Assembly (NCBI RefSeq): GCF_002022415.1
Contig: NZ_MUBG01000003.1
Span: 1-49,553, forward strand
Reading direction: 5' to 3'
Source: Bartonella sp. WD12.1
GTDB lineage: Bacteria > Pseudomonadota > Alphaproteobacteria > Rhizobiales > Rhizobiaceae
Length of the DNA stretch: 49,553 nt
A model generated the notes under the pieces. That model was given only the letters and a program-made list of their open reading frames with translations. It did not search any database and had not been told where the DNA came from. A program made the position numbers and the translations under genes. Positions 38,814 to 48,700 of the stretch are shown in pieces. Each line of letters opens with the position of its first letter. Positions within the stretch are counted from its first letter, which is position 1.

Positions 38814-39380
38814 ATGGCATCTATGGTCCAAAAGACTTCTAAGCACGTTTTTGAAAAAACGGCAAAGGCAAAATGGTGGCAATGGATTGGCTTATGGCTT
38901 ACAGGTATGTGCTGCATTATCATTGTTGGTGCATTTTGTTCTGTTGGTTTTATCGTCACAATTTTTGCTAAACTTGGTCTTTTTCTTGTTTTATCATTAG
39001 GACCACTTTTTATAGGTCTTTACATGTTTTCAACAACTAGACGTTTTACAGAAGCATGGTTAGGTCAAGTTGCAAACTTTGTTGTTTTGCAAGTATTGTT
39101 GGTTGTGCTAGGTGGCTTATATCTCAATCTTACACTAAATATTATAACAAATGATATTGTGGATTTAGCAAGTGCCCTCAGCAAATTCTCGGCGATTGGT
39201 ATATGCGGTATTTATCTTTTTATGAATTTACCTGGCATTGCAACGGCTTTAGCTTCAGGTGGTGCAAATCTTATAGGGGGAAAAGATGCTGCTAGGCACG
39301 CAGGGAAAGCAGCAAAAGCGGGTGGGCGTGCAGCAAAAGCAGTCGGTCGTGCTATTAGAAAGCTAGTTACAAAAGTGTGA
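38814..39380 (+). CDS. Truncated VirB6 paralogue
   Basis: A 188-residue C-terminal version of VirB6: [40 protein letters not shown], the invariant [16 protein letters not shown], and FSAIGICGIYLFMNLPGIAT, ~70% identical to virB6. The N-terminal ~110 residues with two or three helices are missing; upstream a short MAKILEEYGIYGPKDF* frame marks the old gene start. It might be made (GAGG before the ATG) and alter the channel, or be dead. An alanine/lysine tail (KAAKAGGRAAKAVG) differs from the parent. Confidence 0.65.
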   Translation: MASMVQKTSKHVFEKTAKAKWWQWIGLWLTGMCCIIIVGAFCSVGFIVTIFAKLGLFLVLSLGPLFIGLYMFSTTRRFTEAWLGQVANFVVLQVLLVVLGGLYLNLTLNIITNDIVDLASALSKFSAIGICGIYLFMNLPGIATALASGGANLIGGKDAARHAGKAAKAGGRAAKAVGRAIRKLVTKV

Positions 39381-39396
39381 AGAGGATAAATCACAA

Positions 39397-39684
39397 ATGC
39401 GGGGTTTTAAAAACATTGGGGTCATTTTATCGCTTGTTTGTTTTATGAGCGGATGTGCGTCTTTTCAAAATACAGGGCAATCATTACCAAAATGTAACGG
39501 GTGTTCTAAGAGACCGTTAAATAAATCAATGTGGAATTGGGAAGGGAAAAATCCATCTTCCACTCCAATCATGATCAACAATGATACAAGCGTCAAATCA
39601 TCAGCGCAAAATGATAGTTTTGATATGGCTTTAGCTGAAAAATCAAAACATCAAGAAATTGAATCATATAAAAATTGCGGGTAA
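39397..39684 (+). CDS. virB7: T4SS lipoprotein VirB7, copy b
   Basis: A 95-residue lipoprotein: signal to Cys20 (VCFMSGC), [38 protein letters not shown], ending SYKNCG*. This copy has the natural end and lies directly before virB8 (stop six bases ahead of its ATG), so it is probably the working VirB7 of the outer-membrane core complex. It is larger than Agrobacterium VirB7 (~55 aa). Confidence 0.83.
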   Translation: MRGFKNIGVILSLVCFMSGCASFQNTGQSLPKCNGCSKRPLNKSMWNWEGKNPSSTPIMINNDTSVKSSAQNDSFDMALAEKSKHQEIESYKNCG

Positions 39685-39689
39685 ACAAA

Positions 39690-40361
39690 ATGAAAAAGAA
39701 AGACGTTGAGCAGTACATTGCTGAAGCGCGATCATTTGATCAAGATCGAATAATCACATCCCGCCGTATTACACGTGCCTCGCTTGCTGTTGCTGGGGTA
39801 GCAGTTATAGCTGCAATTGTCTCTTCATTAGCTGTTATAGCGCTTGTGCCCCTCAAAACAGTTGAGCCATTCGTAATCCGCGTTGATAATTCAACAGGTA
39901 TAGTTGAGGTGGTTGAAGCGTTAAAAGAAAGCCCCGCAAATTTTGATGAAGCTATTACACGCTATTTTGCTGCAAAATATGTTCGTGCTCGTGAAGGATT
40001 CAATTTAAGCGAAACGCAAAATAATTTTAAGACGGTCTCTTTGTTATCTTCTTTTGAAGAGCAAGGTAGATTTGCTGAGTGGTATGGTGCAAAAAATCCA
40101 CAAAGTCCACAGTTTTTATATAAAAACGCTATTGCAACTATCTTTATAAAATCAATCTCGTTTATCAGTAAAGATGTCACTCAGGTTCGTTATTATAAAA
40201 CAGTTCGTGAAAATGACACGAATAAAGAATCCATTACGCATTGGGTAGCAACTCTTACTTTTGGATATAGCAATGCTCCGATTTCTACACAAAATCGTTT
40301 GGTAAATCCTCTTGGTTTTATGGTTCGTGAATACAGAACTGATCCTGAAGTGGTGAATTAA
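39690..40361 (+). CDS. virB8: T4SS assembly protein VirB8
   Basis: A 223-residue bitopic protein: cytoplasmic [20 protein letters not shown], membrane helix [20 protein letters not shown] (~30-50), and a periplasmic NTF2-like domain with [20 protein letters not shown] and [15 protein letters not shown]. VirB8 nucleates complex assembly. The ATG at 39690 gives the family start. Confidence 0.93.
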   Translation: MKKKDVEQYIAEARSFDQDRIITSRRITRASLAVAGVAVIAAIVSSLAVIALVPLKTVEPFVIRVDNSTGIVEVVEALKESPANFDEAITRYFAAKYVRAREGFNLSETQNNFKTVSLLSSFEEQGRFAEWYGAKNPQSPQFLYKNAIATIFIKSISFISKDVTQVRYYKTVRENDTNKESITHWVATLTFGYSNAPISTQNRLVNPLGFMVREYRTDPEVVN

Positions 40362-40363
40362 CA

Positions 40364-41230
40364 ATGAAGCAAATTATATTTTCTTTTTTTCTCAGCATTG
40401 TGGTCAGCTTTTTTTTAAATAATATGAGCTATGCTAGTATCTCTCCTGTACGCGCACCTAATGACAATAGAATTCGCTTTGTCAATTATGATGCCTACAA
40501 TGTAACAAAAATCATTGGATCTATACGTTCATCTGTACAAATAGAATTTTCCCCTAATGAAGAAATTGCACATGTCGCTATTGGAAATAGCATTGCATGG
40601 GAAGTGGCGCCGGCTGGAAACATTATCTTTCTTAAACCACGAGAAGTTCAGCCTATTACAAATCTACAAGTCATAACAACACGGCGTGATGGGTCAAAAC
40701 GGTCTTATCAATTTGAATTGATGGTTAAAAATGGGGAAATTTCATCTGAAAATGAAACATATTTCCTTGTAAAATTTCGCTATCCTGAGGATGAAGCAGC
40801 ACAAAGACAAATTGAAGCACAACTTAAAAAGGATAGAAAACAAGCGCTACAGGTAGATGAAGTCTTTGGTGCTTACGAACAACATGGACCAAGAAATTGG
40901 GCTTATTCAGCTCAAGGAACAGTTATTCTTGAACCAACATCAGTTTATGATAATGGCAAAACAACCACATTTACTTTTTCTGATAATCAAGAAATTCCCG
41001 CTATTTATATCGTTGGAAGTGATGGTAAAGAATCCCTCATTCCTAAAACAACAAAAGGCAATATGGTCATTGTGCATGCTATTAGTCACCAATTCATTTT
41101 AAGACATGGGGCAAATGTTTTATGTATTTTTAATGAAGCCTATCAGCCTAAAGGAAGCGATCCAGAAACAGGTACAACCTCACCATTTGTTGAACGTAAA
41201 ATCGTTACAGATCTTCAAGGGGAAAAGTGA
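40364..41230 (+). CDS. virB9: T4SS outer-membrane complex protein VirB9
   Basis: A 288-residue periplasmic protein with a signal (FSFFLSIVVSFFLNNMSYA), an N-terminal VirB9 domain (SSVQIEFSPNEEIAHVAIGN, WEVAPAGNIIFLKPRE) and a C-terminal one (FTFSDNQEIPAIYIVGSDGK). VirB9 binds VirB7 and VirB10 in the core complex. Starts two bases after virB8. Confidence 0.93.
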   Translation: MKQIIFSFFLSIVVSFFLNNMSYASISPVRAPNDNRIRFVNYDAYNVTKIIGSIRSSVQIEFSPNEEIAHVAIGNSIAWEVAPAGNIIFLKPREVQPITNLQVITTRRDGSKRSYQFELMVKNGEISSENETYFLVKFRYPEDEAAQRQIEAQLKKDRKQALQVDEVFGAYEQHGPRNWAYSAQGTVILEPTSVYDNGKTTTFTFSDNQEIPAIYIVGSDGKESLIPKTTKGNMVIVHAISHQFILRHGANVLCIFNEAYQPKGSDPETGTTSPFVERKIVTDLQGEK

Positions 41231-41243
41231 AAGGAATAAATAC

Positions 41244-42374
41244 GTGAGTGACAACAATGATGAGATAATCGCTGAGGATCGCGGAAAAATTGATGATAAT
41301 CAAAATAGTATATCAAGCGAAACAAGAAAAAAAGTAATTATAGGACTCGCCTTTTTAGGGTTTGGCGCCTACATGCTTTGGAATATATTATCAACCTCAT
41401 CAACACAAGATGATATAGAAAAAGAGCCTAAAAAAGAAGTACAAAGCTTTAATACTTCACTCACTCCTTTAGAATTAGCTCCTCCTGAACCAAAACCGCA
41501 AATTGGTCAAATTACATTACCAGCACCAACACCACCAACCGAAGATATTAAAGATGATCCATTATTTGATGCAGCAAGACGTGCACCAGTTTTAGCTTTT
41601 GCTAGTGAGGCTCATTCCCAAAACAATAAAACAAAAAGAAACAATCTTTCTGAAATAACTGAAATCTTTAATAAGGATTCTCAAAATTTCTCTGCTCTTT
41701 TAAAGCCCACAAAAACAGAAGAAACAAAAGCAGGATTACTAGGCAATAGAAATTTTATTATTGCAATGGGAACATCCATTCCATGTATATTAGAAACAGC
41801 AATAAGCAGTGATCAGCCAGGTTTTACAAGTTGTGTTATTAATCGTGATATTTTATCTGATAATGGCCGCGTTGTTCTTCTTGATAAAGGAACACAAATC
41901 GTTGGTGAATATCGAGGTGGATTAAAAAAAGGACAGCACAGACTTTTTGTTCTTTGGACAAGAGCAAAAACACCCAATGGAGTTATTGTTACTCTCGCAT
42001 CACCAGCCACTGACAATTTAGGAAGATCTGGTTTTGATGGTACCATTAATACCCATTGGTGGGAACGCTTCGGATCAGCATTGTTACTTTCTATCGTTGA
42101 TAATACCTCAGCAAACTTATCAGGTCAAATAAGTGATAACATCCAAATCGCTGGCACAAACAACCTTGGTAAAGACGCAGCTAGCATTGCACTTGAAAAT
42201 CAAATTAATATACCTCCTACCTTAGAAAAAAATCAGGGTGAATTAGTAAATATCTTTGTAGCAAGAGACTTGGATTTTTCGTCAGTTTACAAGTTAGCCG
42301 TAACAGAAAAAGAGAACAAAGTCTTTACGCGCTCTGCTCCAAGCAATTTCTTTCTCCATTCTCCATATCGGTAA
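41244..42374 (+). CDS. virB10: T4SS core protein VirB10
   Basis: A 376-residue protein starting from GTG at 41244 (AAAGGA nine bases before). A membrane helix VIIGLAFLGFGAYMLWNIL at ~30-50, a proline-rich linker (LAPPEPKPQIGQITLPAPTP, PPTEDIK), and the TraB/VirB10 barrel domain with GTSIPCILETAISSDQPGFT, LLDKGTQIVGEYRGGLKKGQ and WWERFGSALLLS. Spans both membranes and senses ATPase energy. A longer upstream frame lies inside virB9 and is rejected. Confidence 0.92.
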   Translation: MSDNNDEIIAEDRGKIDDNQNSISSETRKKVIIGLAFLGFGAYMLWNILSTSSTQDDIEKEPKKEVQSFNTSLTPLELAPPEPKPQIGQITLPAPTPPTEDIKDDPLFDAARRAPVLAFASEAHSQNNKTKRNNLSEITEIFNKDSQNFSALLKPTKTEETKAGLLGNRNFIIAMGTSIPCILETAISSDQPGFTSCVINRDILSDNGRVVLLDKGTQIVGEYRGGLKKGQHRLFVLWTRAKTPNGVIVTLASPATDNLGRSGFDGTINTHWWERFGSALLLSIVDNTSANLSGQISDNIQIAGTNNLGKDAASIALENQINIPPTLEKNQGELVNIFVARDLDFSSVYKLAVTEKENKVFTRSAPSNFFLHSPYR

Positions 42375-42386
42375 AAGTAAACCATC

Positions 42387-43439
42387 ATGACAGCAACGAA
42401 AAATGCAGAACGAGCCTCTGTTGTTTTAACAAAGTTGAAGTTATTAAATGACTACTTAAATGATGAAAGTTTATTTGAAATTGTTATCAATCGTCCTGGC
42501 GAGATCATGGTTGAGAGTCAAAATGGTTGGAAAACACATAAACTTGAAGAACTGACATATAGTGAATTGGAAGGCATAGCAAAGGTTGTTGCTGCTTACA
42601 CAACTCAAAAAATCAGTGTAGAAAATCCAATCCTCTCAGCAACACTACCTAATAATGAACGCATACAAATTGTAATGCCTCCTGCAGCTGCACCAAATAC
42701 TATCAGTATGACAATTCGTAAGCCTTCCTCACGAACTTTTTCTCTTGAAAGTTTGCATGAAAAAGGTTTGTTTTCTGTCACTAAAAATGTCAGTTTTACC
42801 CCATCTGAACAAATGGCTGAACGGTTAGGTGAGCTTTCCGATAGCGAACAAGAGTTAACGAAATTATTCATTGCTAAAGATTTTATCAGTTTTTTAGAAA
42901 AGGCTGTTATTGCACAACAAAATATTTTGATATCTGGTAAAACAGGATCAGGGAAAACAACACTCTCTAAAGCTCTAATTGCAAAAATTCCTGAAGATGA
43001 ACGAATTTTAACTATTGAAGATACTCCCGAGCTTGTCGTTCCTCATCCAAACAAAGTGCAATTATTTTATTCAAAAGATAATCAAGGATTGGCAAGAGTT
43101 GGGGTTAAAGAATTGCTTGAATCTGGATTGCGTATGCGACCAGACAGAATTCTCTTACAGGAATTGCGTGATGGGACAGCTTTTTACTATATCCGCAATG
43201 TCAATTCTGGGCATCCAGGATCAATCACAACTGTTCATGCTTCATCCACTCTAGCAGCCTTTGAACAAATGACACTTCTTGTCAAGGAAAGTGATGGGGG
43301 AAGCGATTTGGCACGCGAAGACATCCGTGGTTTATTGATTTCTATGATCGATATCATTATTCAATGCAAACGTTTAGAAGGCAAATTCCGTGTAACAGAA
43401 ATTTATTATGATCCTTTTAAACGTCGAGATGTTTTCTAA
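42387..43439 (+). CDS. virB11: T4SS ATPase VirB11
   Basis: A 350-residue hexameric ATPase: Walker A SGKTGSGKTTLSKAL at ~183-195, the Asp box LTIEDTPELVVPH, Walker B-like RMRPDRILLQELRDG, and the His box GHPGSITTVHASS. VirB11 switches between pilus building and substrate export. Last gene of the virB cluster. Confidence 0.96.
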   Translation: MTATKNAERASVVLTKLKLLNDYLNDESLFEIVINRPGEIMVESQNGWKTHKLEELTYSELEGIAKVVAAYTTQKISVENPILSATLPNNERIQIVMPPAAAPNTISMTIRKPSSRTFSLESLHEKGLFSVTKNVSFTPSEQMAERLGELSDSEQELTKLFIAKDFISFLEKAVIAQQNILISGKTGSGKTTLSKALIAKIPEDERILTIEDTPELVVPHPNKVQLFYSKDNQGLARVGVKELLESGLRMRPDRILLQELRDGTAFYYIRNVNSGHPGSITTVHASSTLAAFEQMTLLVKESDGGSDLAREDIRGLLISMIDIIIQCKRLEGKFRVTEIYYDPFKRRDVF

Positions 43440-43461
43440 AAAACTTAATCTACTAAAATAG

Positions 43462-43776
43462 CTACATTGATAGAGCTTTTTTAAGTGCACGGTTGACGGC
43501 ATCAGGTTCATTTTCAATGACAGTAAGTAATATGCGAGAAGAAGCATCTATAGAATATCGTCCTTGTTCCCAATCGCGAATACGTCCTACAGAAAAACCA
43601 TACCGTGCTGCAAATTGCGTTTGTGTTAAATCAACATTTTTCCTGATTTTTTTCACATCAATGTTTGAAGGAATATGGATACCAAACTTTGTAGTATCTG
43701 CTTCACCTTTTGCATAAGCAAGAGCTTCACGAGCACCTTGTAATATACGTGATCCTACTTTATTTACCTTATCCAT
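43462..43776 (-). CDS. XRE antitoxin-like regulator (HigA2/NadS type)
   Basis: A 104-residue protein: SRILQGAREALAYAKGEADT, then HIPSNIDVKKIRKNVDLTQT, QFAARYGFSVGRIRDWEQGR, a C-terminal HTH following a toxin-binding head. This is the YiaG/NadS-like antitoxin class. It converges on virB11. The toxin gene before it is broken while this frame is whole. Confidence 0.82.
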   Translation of the reverse strand: MDKVNKVGSRILQGAREALAYAKGEADTTKFGIHIPSNIDVKKIRKNVDLTQTQFAARYGFSVGRIRDWEQGRYSIDASSRILLTVIENEPDAVNRALKKALSM

Positions 43777-44041
43777 TACATCTCTCTCCTATATTCGTTT
43801 AAGAGTGCAGTTAAAATTTTCTTCAGTTCATTTCTCTCTGCCTTTGTTAAATTTCCTTGAGATGACTTACTATAAATATCTAAAAGAAATACGGGGATAT
43901 CTTGACCACTAAAAAAGGTAATAATTCTATATCCACCACTTTTACCTTTCTGTTTAGAATGATATCCAATAATTCATCAGATAATATACCTTCCTCTTTT
44001 GCAGAGGTCAGATAAGCTATTGTTTCAATTACTGTCTGCAT
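43776..44041 (-). pseudogene. Frameshifted RelE/HigB2-like toxin
   Basis: Starts MQTVIETIAYLTSAKEEGIL, then SDELLDII, and loses frame near 43960. The other frame carries KGKSGGYRIITFFSGQDIPV, FLLDIYSKSSQGNLTKAERN and ends REM*, overlapping the antitoxin start by one base. GKSGGYR.I..F and LLxIYxKS.. are typical of this toxin class. The section between the conserved blocks is also shorter than usual, so indels have inactivated it. Confidence 0.8.
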
Positions 44042-44092
44042 ACTTTAAATGTGCGGGTAACCCGTACTTGTATCAAGCAATAATATAGTTAC

Positions 44093-44835
44093 AATTACCT
44101 TATAATTCCTTTTGAAACCGTACGTGTTATTGCAAGATTGTTTAGCTCTTGTATATGTCTTTGTTGTAGAAATTTTATTGCCGTTTGAAGTTCATTGACA
44201 AGCTTCTTATCATAAGGCTGTTTTGAGGCTATTTCTTTTGATAAGTTAAAATCTCGCTTATAAATCATATCTTCTCCAAAACGCCTATTTAAAGCACTTT
44301 CAAGCTGCAAAAATTCTTTATTAATGTTCTCTGGTATCTTGGAATAATTATTACGGCTAACTTCAACATTTTTCATATAAGCAATAGCTTCTTGAGAGAG
44401 AGAAGGCACCTCAACTTTTAATTGCTCACGTTCACGTGTAAGCCTATCCATATGCTTCTCATAGGAGTTTTTATAAAATGATTGAAGTTCTCTAATTGTA
44501 GAAACTGCAAGAGGAACATTATAAAGTGCAGCTTTTCGTTCTTTTCCTGCTGATCTTAGTTTGTCTATTAAACGATCTGATCCACGTAGTTCACCAGCTC
44601 TATCAGGTGTTTTAGCTAAAATATCAGGTAATTTATCCCCCTTGCCTGCTAAAATCGTTTTTTCAATCTTAAGTGCTGCTGCTTGGGGATTTTTATAGAT
44701 AGTCTTCAAATGATCGTTTAATTCTTTAAAAGTATCAACGTAAGATTTTTCATTCCTAAGAGCGTTTTGCGCTTTTTGTTCTAAATTAGAAGTATCTGTA
44801 TAAGAAGAAAGGTACGGTGCTGGTCGTATTGATTG
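44093..44835. repeat. BID-coding direct repeat, vbhT copy
   Basis: About 740 bases matching 45769-46512 in traA with only a few percent differences, covering the linker and BID domain through the shared GGAAGG..TATAATTCC stop region. See the traA copy. Confidence 0.9.
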
Positions 44836-45510
44836 TGTCGTAATCTTTTCATTTGTATCAATGTAAGAAGAAACTCGTTCACCAACACCTTGAGAAACAT
44901 CAATTCTTCTATTTGCAGTAAATTCAGTGAGGTTCTTACGGATTAGTGCAGACATTAAATCAGAATTACCATAATATGATTCAATTGACGCACGCGTTAT
45001 TTCCTGTCGCTCTACACGATCCCAATCAATATAATAACCAGCTTCACGAGCAAGTTGCCAAATAAATTCACGTAGAGTACGTCCATTACCTTCTCGAAAC
45101 GGGTGCAACACATTCAACTCACCCATGTAATATCCAGCTCTCTGGCTAAATTCATTAGCGTCAAGACCGCGTAGATGTTGTTCTCTTGCAAGCTGTTGTG
45201 TAATCTGCGGTGCGTAACTCTCAATCTGAGTATAATGGGCAAATCTACTATTACCTTTGGCAATATCCACTACACGGATCTTTCCTGCCCATTCATAGAC
45301 GTCACCAAACAGCTTTTTGTGGATTTCTTTCATGTGATCTAGATCGAACTTACCGCTAATAGAAGTACGTCTAAATTCAAGAGCCCTTACACAAGTAAAG
45401 GCAGTTTCTACACGTTCCAGTCTGGCTTGGTCTTTAATTCCAAGCAGGTTATACATAACACCAGTCTCTGAATCAGTATAAGGATCGTTGCTCCCTTCAT
45501 ATTTCACCAC
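44095..45510 (-). CDS. vbhT: VbhT: Fic AMP-transferase toxin with a BID secretion domain
   Basis: A 471-residue protein. The Fic domain spans ~20-200, with the complete catalytic motif HPFREGNGRTLR at 136-147 (His136). A C-terminal BID domain of ~190 residues ends in a positively charged tail. Known VbhT from B. schoenbuchensis adenylylates target proteins (DNA gyrase and topoisomerase IV are known Fic targets) and is sent by the Vbh T4SS. The last ~245 residues are nearly identical to the end of TraA. It overlaps vbhA by 14 bases, so toxin synthesis is coupled to its antitoxin. Confidence 0.93.
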   Translation of the reverse strand: MVKYEGSNDPYTDSETGVMYNLLGIKDQARLERVETAFTCVRALEFRRTSISGKFDLDHMKEIHKKLFGDVYEWAGKIRVVDIAKGNSRFAHYTQIESYAPQITQQLAREQHLRGLDANEFSQRAGYYMGELNVLHPFREGNGRTLREFIWQLAREAGYYIDWDRVERQEITRASIESYYGNSDLMSALIRKNLTEFTANRRIDVSQGVGERVSSYIDTNEKITTQSIRPAPYLSSYTDTSNLEQKAQNALRNEKSYVDTFKELNDHLKTIYKNPQAAALKIEKTILAGKGDKLPDILAKTPDRAGELRGSDRLIDKLRSAGKERKAALYNVPLAVSTIRELQSFYKNSYEKHMDRLTREREQLKVEVPSLSQEAIAYMKNVEVSRNNYSKIPENINKEFLQLESALNRRFGEDMIYKRDFNLSKEIASKQPYDKKLVNELQTAIKFLQQRHIQELNNLAITRTVSKGIIR

Positions 45511-45685
45511 GTTTTATCCGTTCCATCAAATCTTTGATGACATCACTTGTTTCAAGCTCTCCGATAGCAACACGCTCCATTTGTGCAACGACTTGTGGAT
45601 CTGGCTCCAAACCTTCTAAACGGTGACTTGCCAATACATCTCTAACATCACGACGACGCTCTTCAATCTCTTCCTCGCTTAACAT
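45497..45685 (-). CDS. vbhA: VbhA antitoxin
   Basis: A 62-residue helical protein. Residues 20-25 read SHRLEG, the class I Fic inhibition motif (S/T)xxxE(G/N), with Ser20, Glu24 and Gly25. The glutamate reaches into the ATP site of the Fic domain and blocks AMP transfer. It precedes vbhT in the usual order. GAAGGAG lies before the ATG. Confidence 0.95.
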   Translation of the reverse strand: MLSEEEIEERRRDVRDVLASHRLEGLEPDPQVVAQMERVAIGELETSDVIKDLMERIKRGEI

Positions 45686-45704
45686 ATTAAATCTCCTTCA
45701 ATTG

Positions 45705-45739
45705 CCTATTATTATAGCAAAATAGGACTATAACAACAA
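45705..45739 (-). promoter_or_regulatory. Promoter and possible operator of vbhA-vbhT
   Basis: On the minus strand TTGTTG (45739-45734), 17 bases, then a perfect TATAAT (45716-45711). CCTATT (45705-45710) and AATAGG (45721-45726) form an inverted repeat around the -10 box, a plausible site for autoregulation. Confidence 0.65.
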
Positions 45740-45766
45740 CGTTTTAATGCTTTAACTTTTACTTTT

Positions 45767-48700
45767 TTACCTTATAATTCCTTTTGAAACCGTACGTGTT
45801 ATTGCAAGATTGTTTAGCTCTTGTATATGTCTTTGTTGTAGAAATTTTATTGCCGTTTGAAGTTCATTGACAAGCTTCTTATCATAAGGCTGCTTTGAGG
45901 CTATTTCTTTCGATAAGTTAAAATCTCGCTTATAAATCATATCTTCTCCAAAACGCCTGTTTAAAGCACTTTCAAGCTGCAAAAATTCTTTATTAATGTT
46001 CTCTGGTATCTTGGAATAATTATTACGGCCAACTTCAACATTTTTCATATAAGCAATAGCTTCTTGAGAGAGAGAAGGCACCTCAACTTTTAATTGCTCA
46101 CGTTCACGTGTAAGCCTATCCATATGCTTCTCATAGGAGTTTTTATAAAATGATTGAAGTTCTCTAATTGTAGAAACTGCAAGAGGAACATTATAAAGTG
46201 CAGCTTTTCGTTCTTTTCCTGCTGACCTTAGTTTGTCTATTAAACGATCTGATCCACGCAGTTCACCAGCTCTATCAGGTGTTTTAGCTAAAATATCAGG
46301 TAACTTATCCCCCTTCCCTGCTAAAATCGTTTTTTCAATCTTAAGTGCTGCTGCTTGAGGATCTTTGTAAATAGACATCAAACGGTCGTTTAATTCTTTA
46401 AAAGTATCAACGTAAGATTTTTCATTTCTAAGAGCGTTTTGCGCTTCTTGTTCTAAATTAGAAGTATCTGTATAAGAAGAAAGGTACGGTGCTGGTCGTA
46501 TTGATTGTGAAGCTATATTAAAATCTTTTTGTGATTGCTCAATCTTGATACCTTCTTTTTGAAGTTTAGCAAAACTTGCTTTTGCTCTATCCCAAAGCCT
46601 TTCAATCTTTTCTCTCTGTTTTTGCAACCATTCTTTATTTGTCTCAATATAAGAGAAAACTCGTTCACCAAAACTTTGAGAAACATCAATCCCTCTATTT
46701 GCCGTAAATTTAGCAATATAATCTCGATAATCAGGGGATTCAGAAAAATCGAGGGTTGTTGTTTTGACGCCAGATCTCGAAAAAGCCGCTACTAATTTTT
46801 CATATGTATTTGCACAATCAAATTGATTGACACCACCAGCTAAAGAAGGGTCACCGCGTTCTATTAAATCAACATTAAAAATATTCTTTTTGATTTCTTT
46901 ATTGTTAACAACAATAGTTTCTTTGTCTTGACGAAGAGATATCTTATCACCAAACTCAATACGAGCGCCATCTATAGCAAAAGGCAGATTCACACCATAA
47001 ACACGTTCAATTCCACGTGAAGTTGCGATATCAGCATAAGGTGTTTTGATTTTTGCATTTTCATTAAAAGAAGTATACCCTGTTTCTACAAGTTCACCAA
47101 TTATTGTACCTTTAATCTGCCTGTGTTCATGTAATCTCACATTTTTAAAATCCTGCTCTGCTACATAAAGATGTGATTGATATCTGTGTCGAGACATAGA
47201 AACATATGCAAGATGTTGATCCATAAATGATGAGGCTAAAACAAAAACATTATCAACTGTCACTCCCTGACTCTTATGAATGGTAGCCGCATATCCGTGA
47301 TCAACATTTTGATAAGTCTGATTGGAGAAAACAACCTCTTGGCCAGAATCAAGACGCACCTTTAAAAGTGGTTTTCCTGTTTTATTTTGCGTAGACAAAA
47401 CAGTGCCTAACATACCATTTTTAACTTTTTGCTCTCCTAATTCTGGTGCATATCTTTCCTTAAACTGAGCATTTTCAAGAAAAATAATCCGGTCACCAAC
47501 AACAAATTCCCGTTGTCCTTTCATAGTATCAAAGTTTGTTGTGCTCGCTATATCTTCTGATTTGAGTAAACGAGCATTTTTAAGTGCTGTTCGAATTTTT
47601 TCGTTTAATTTTTTTACGGCCGCATTTGTATGTGCAAGAACAAGAAGTTCATCACCCCTTAAAGATTTCCCTTCTTCTACATATTTTGTTTCTACCTTCT
47701 TTCGTGTATCCATCCAATCTTTAACAATAGTATTTATTGCTTGTTCACGCGTTTTAGTTTGGTGAATGAATCCCCTATTTTTATAGTTATCTAAAGCTTC
47801 TTTTACTTGACCACGCGCAAATTGTCTTGACGCTTCCTGTCCCCATTCTTCTTTTTGTCTTCTTATGCCGGACAATTCAACATAGCCAATATTATCAACA
47901 ACAGCACGAAATGCTGCTCCAGCTTCAATTGGTTGTAACTGCATATTATCGCCAACAAGAACTATTTTAGCACCAGCTTTTTTAACTTTTTGAACAAAAT
48001 AGGAAAGCTGCTTTGAAGAAATCATCCCAGCTTCATCAATGACAAAGACATCACCAACCCGTAGTTCATCTTTTTTATTTTTCCACGCTAGCTCCCAAGC
48101 GGCAAGAGTTTTACTTTTTATTTTTGAGGATTCTTCAAGACTTTCTGCAGCTTTACCCGCAAGAGCCGCACCAAATACACGTCGACTACCATTAGTCCAA
48201 GCAATATTTGCCGCTTCTAATAAAGTTGATTTTCCAGCACCAGCATAACCAACAATCGCTGCAATACCTTTATCACCTGTAATATGCTGTACTGCTAACT
48301 TTTGTTCTTCTGAAAACTTGAATCTATTGCCGCGATCTTTATTCTCAACAAACTTTATTGCATCTAAAACTTTCTTACTTTTAAGACCATGTCCTGTTGT
48401 TTGAAACAAAGAAACGACGTCACGTTCCATATTATATTCAGTTTTTATAATTTCTTTTGTTGAGTAAATAATTTTATTAGGATGAGAATGATCTTTAATT
48501 TTAATAAGATTGTCACTTTGCTCTAAACGCACCATAATATCATTAAACTCATTTGCATCATCAACATATCGATTAATGATTTTAGCAAGGTCTATACGAC
48601 TAAATGTTGATTTTTCAAATGAAATTAACTTCAGTACTTCATCAGGATTTTTTTTAATTATCTCTACAGATTTTTGTTTTATTTTTTCATTAGCTTGCAC

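Noticed and set aside
41106..41243. VirB10 extension upstream of the GTG
   Set aside because: It overlaps virB9 in another frame and lacks VirB10 features.
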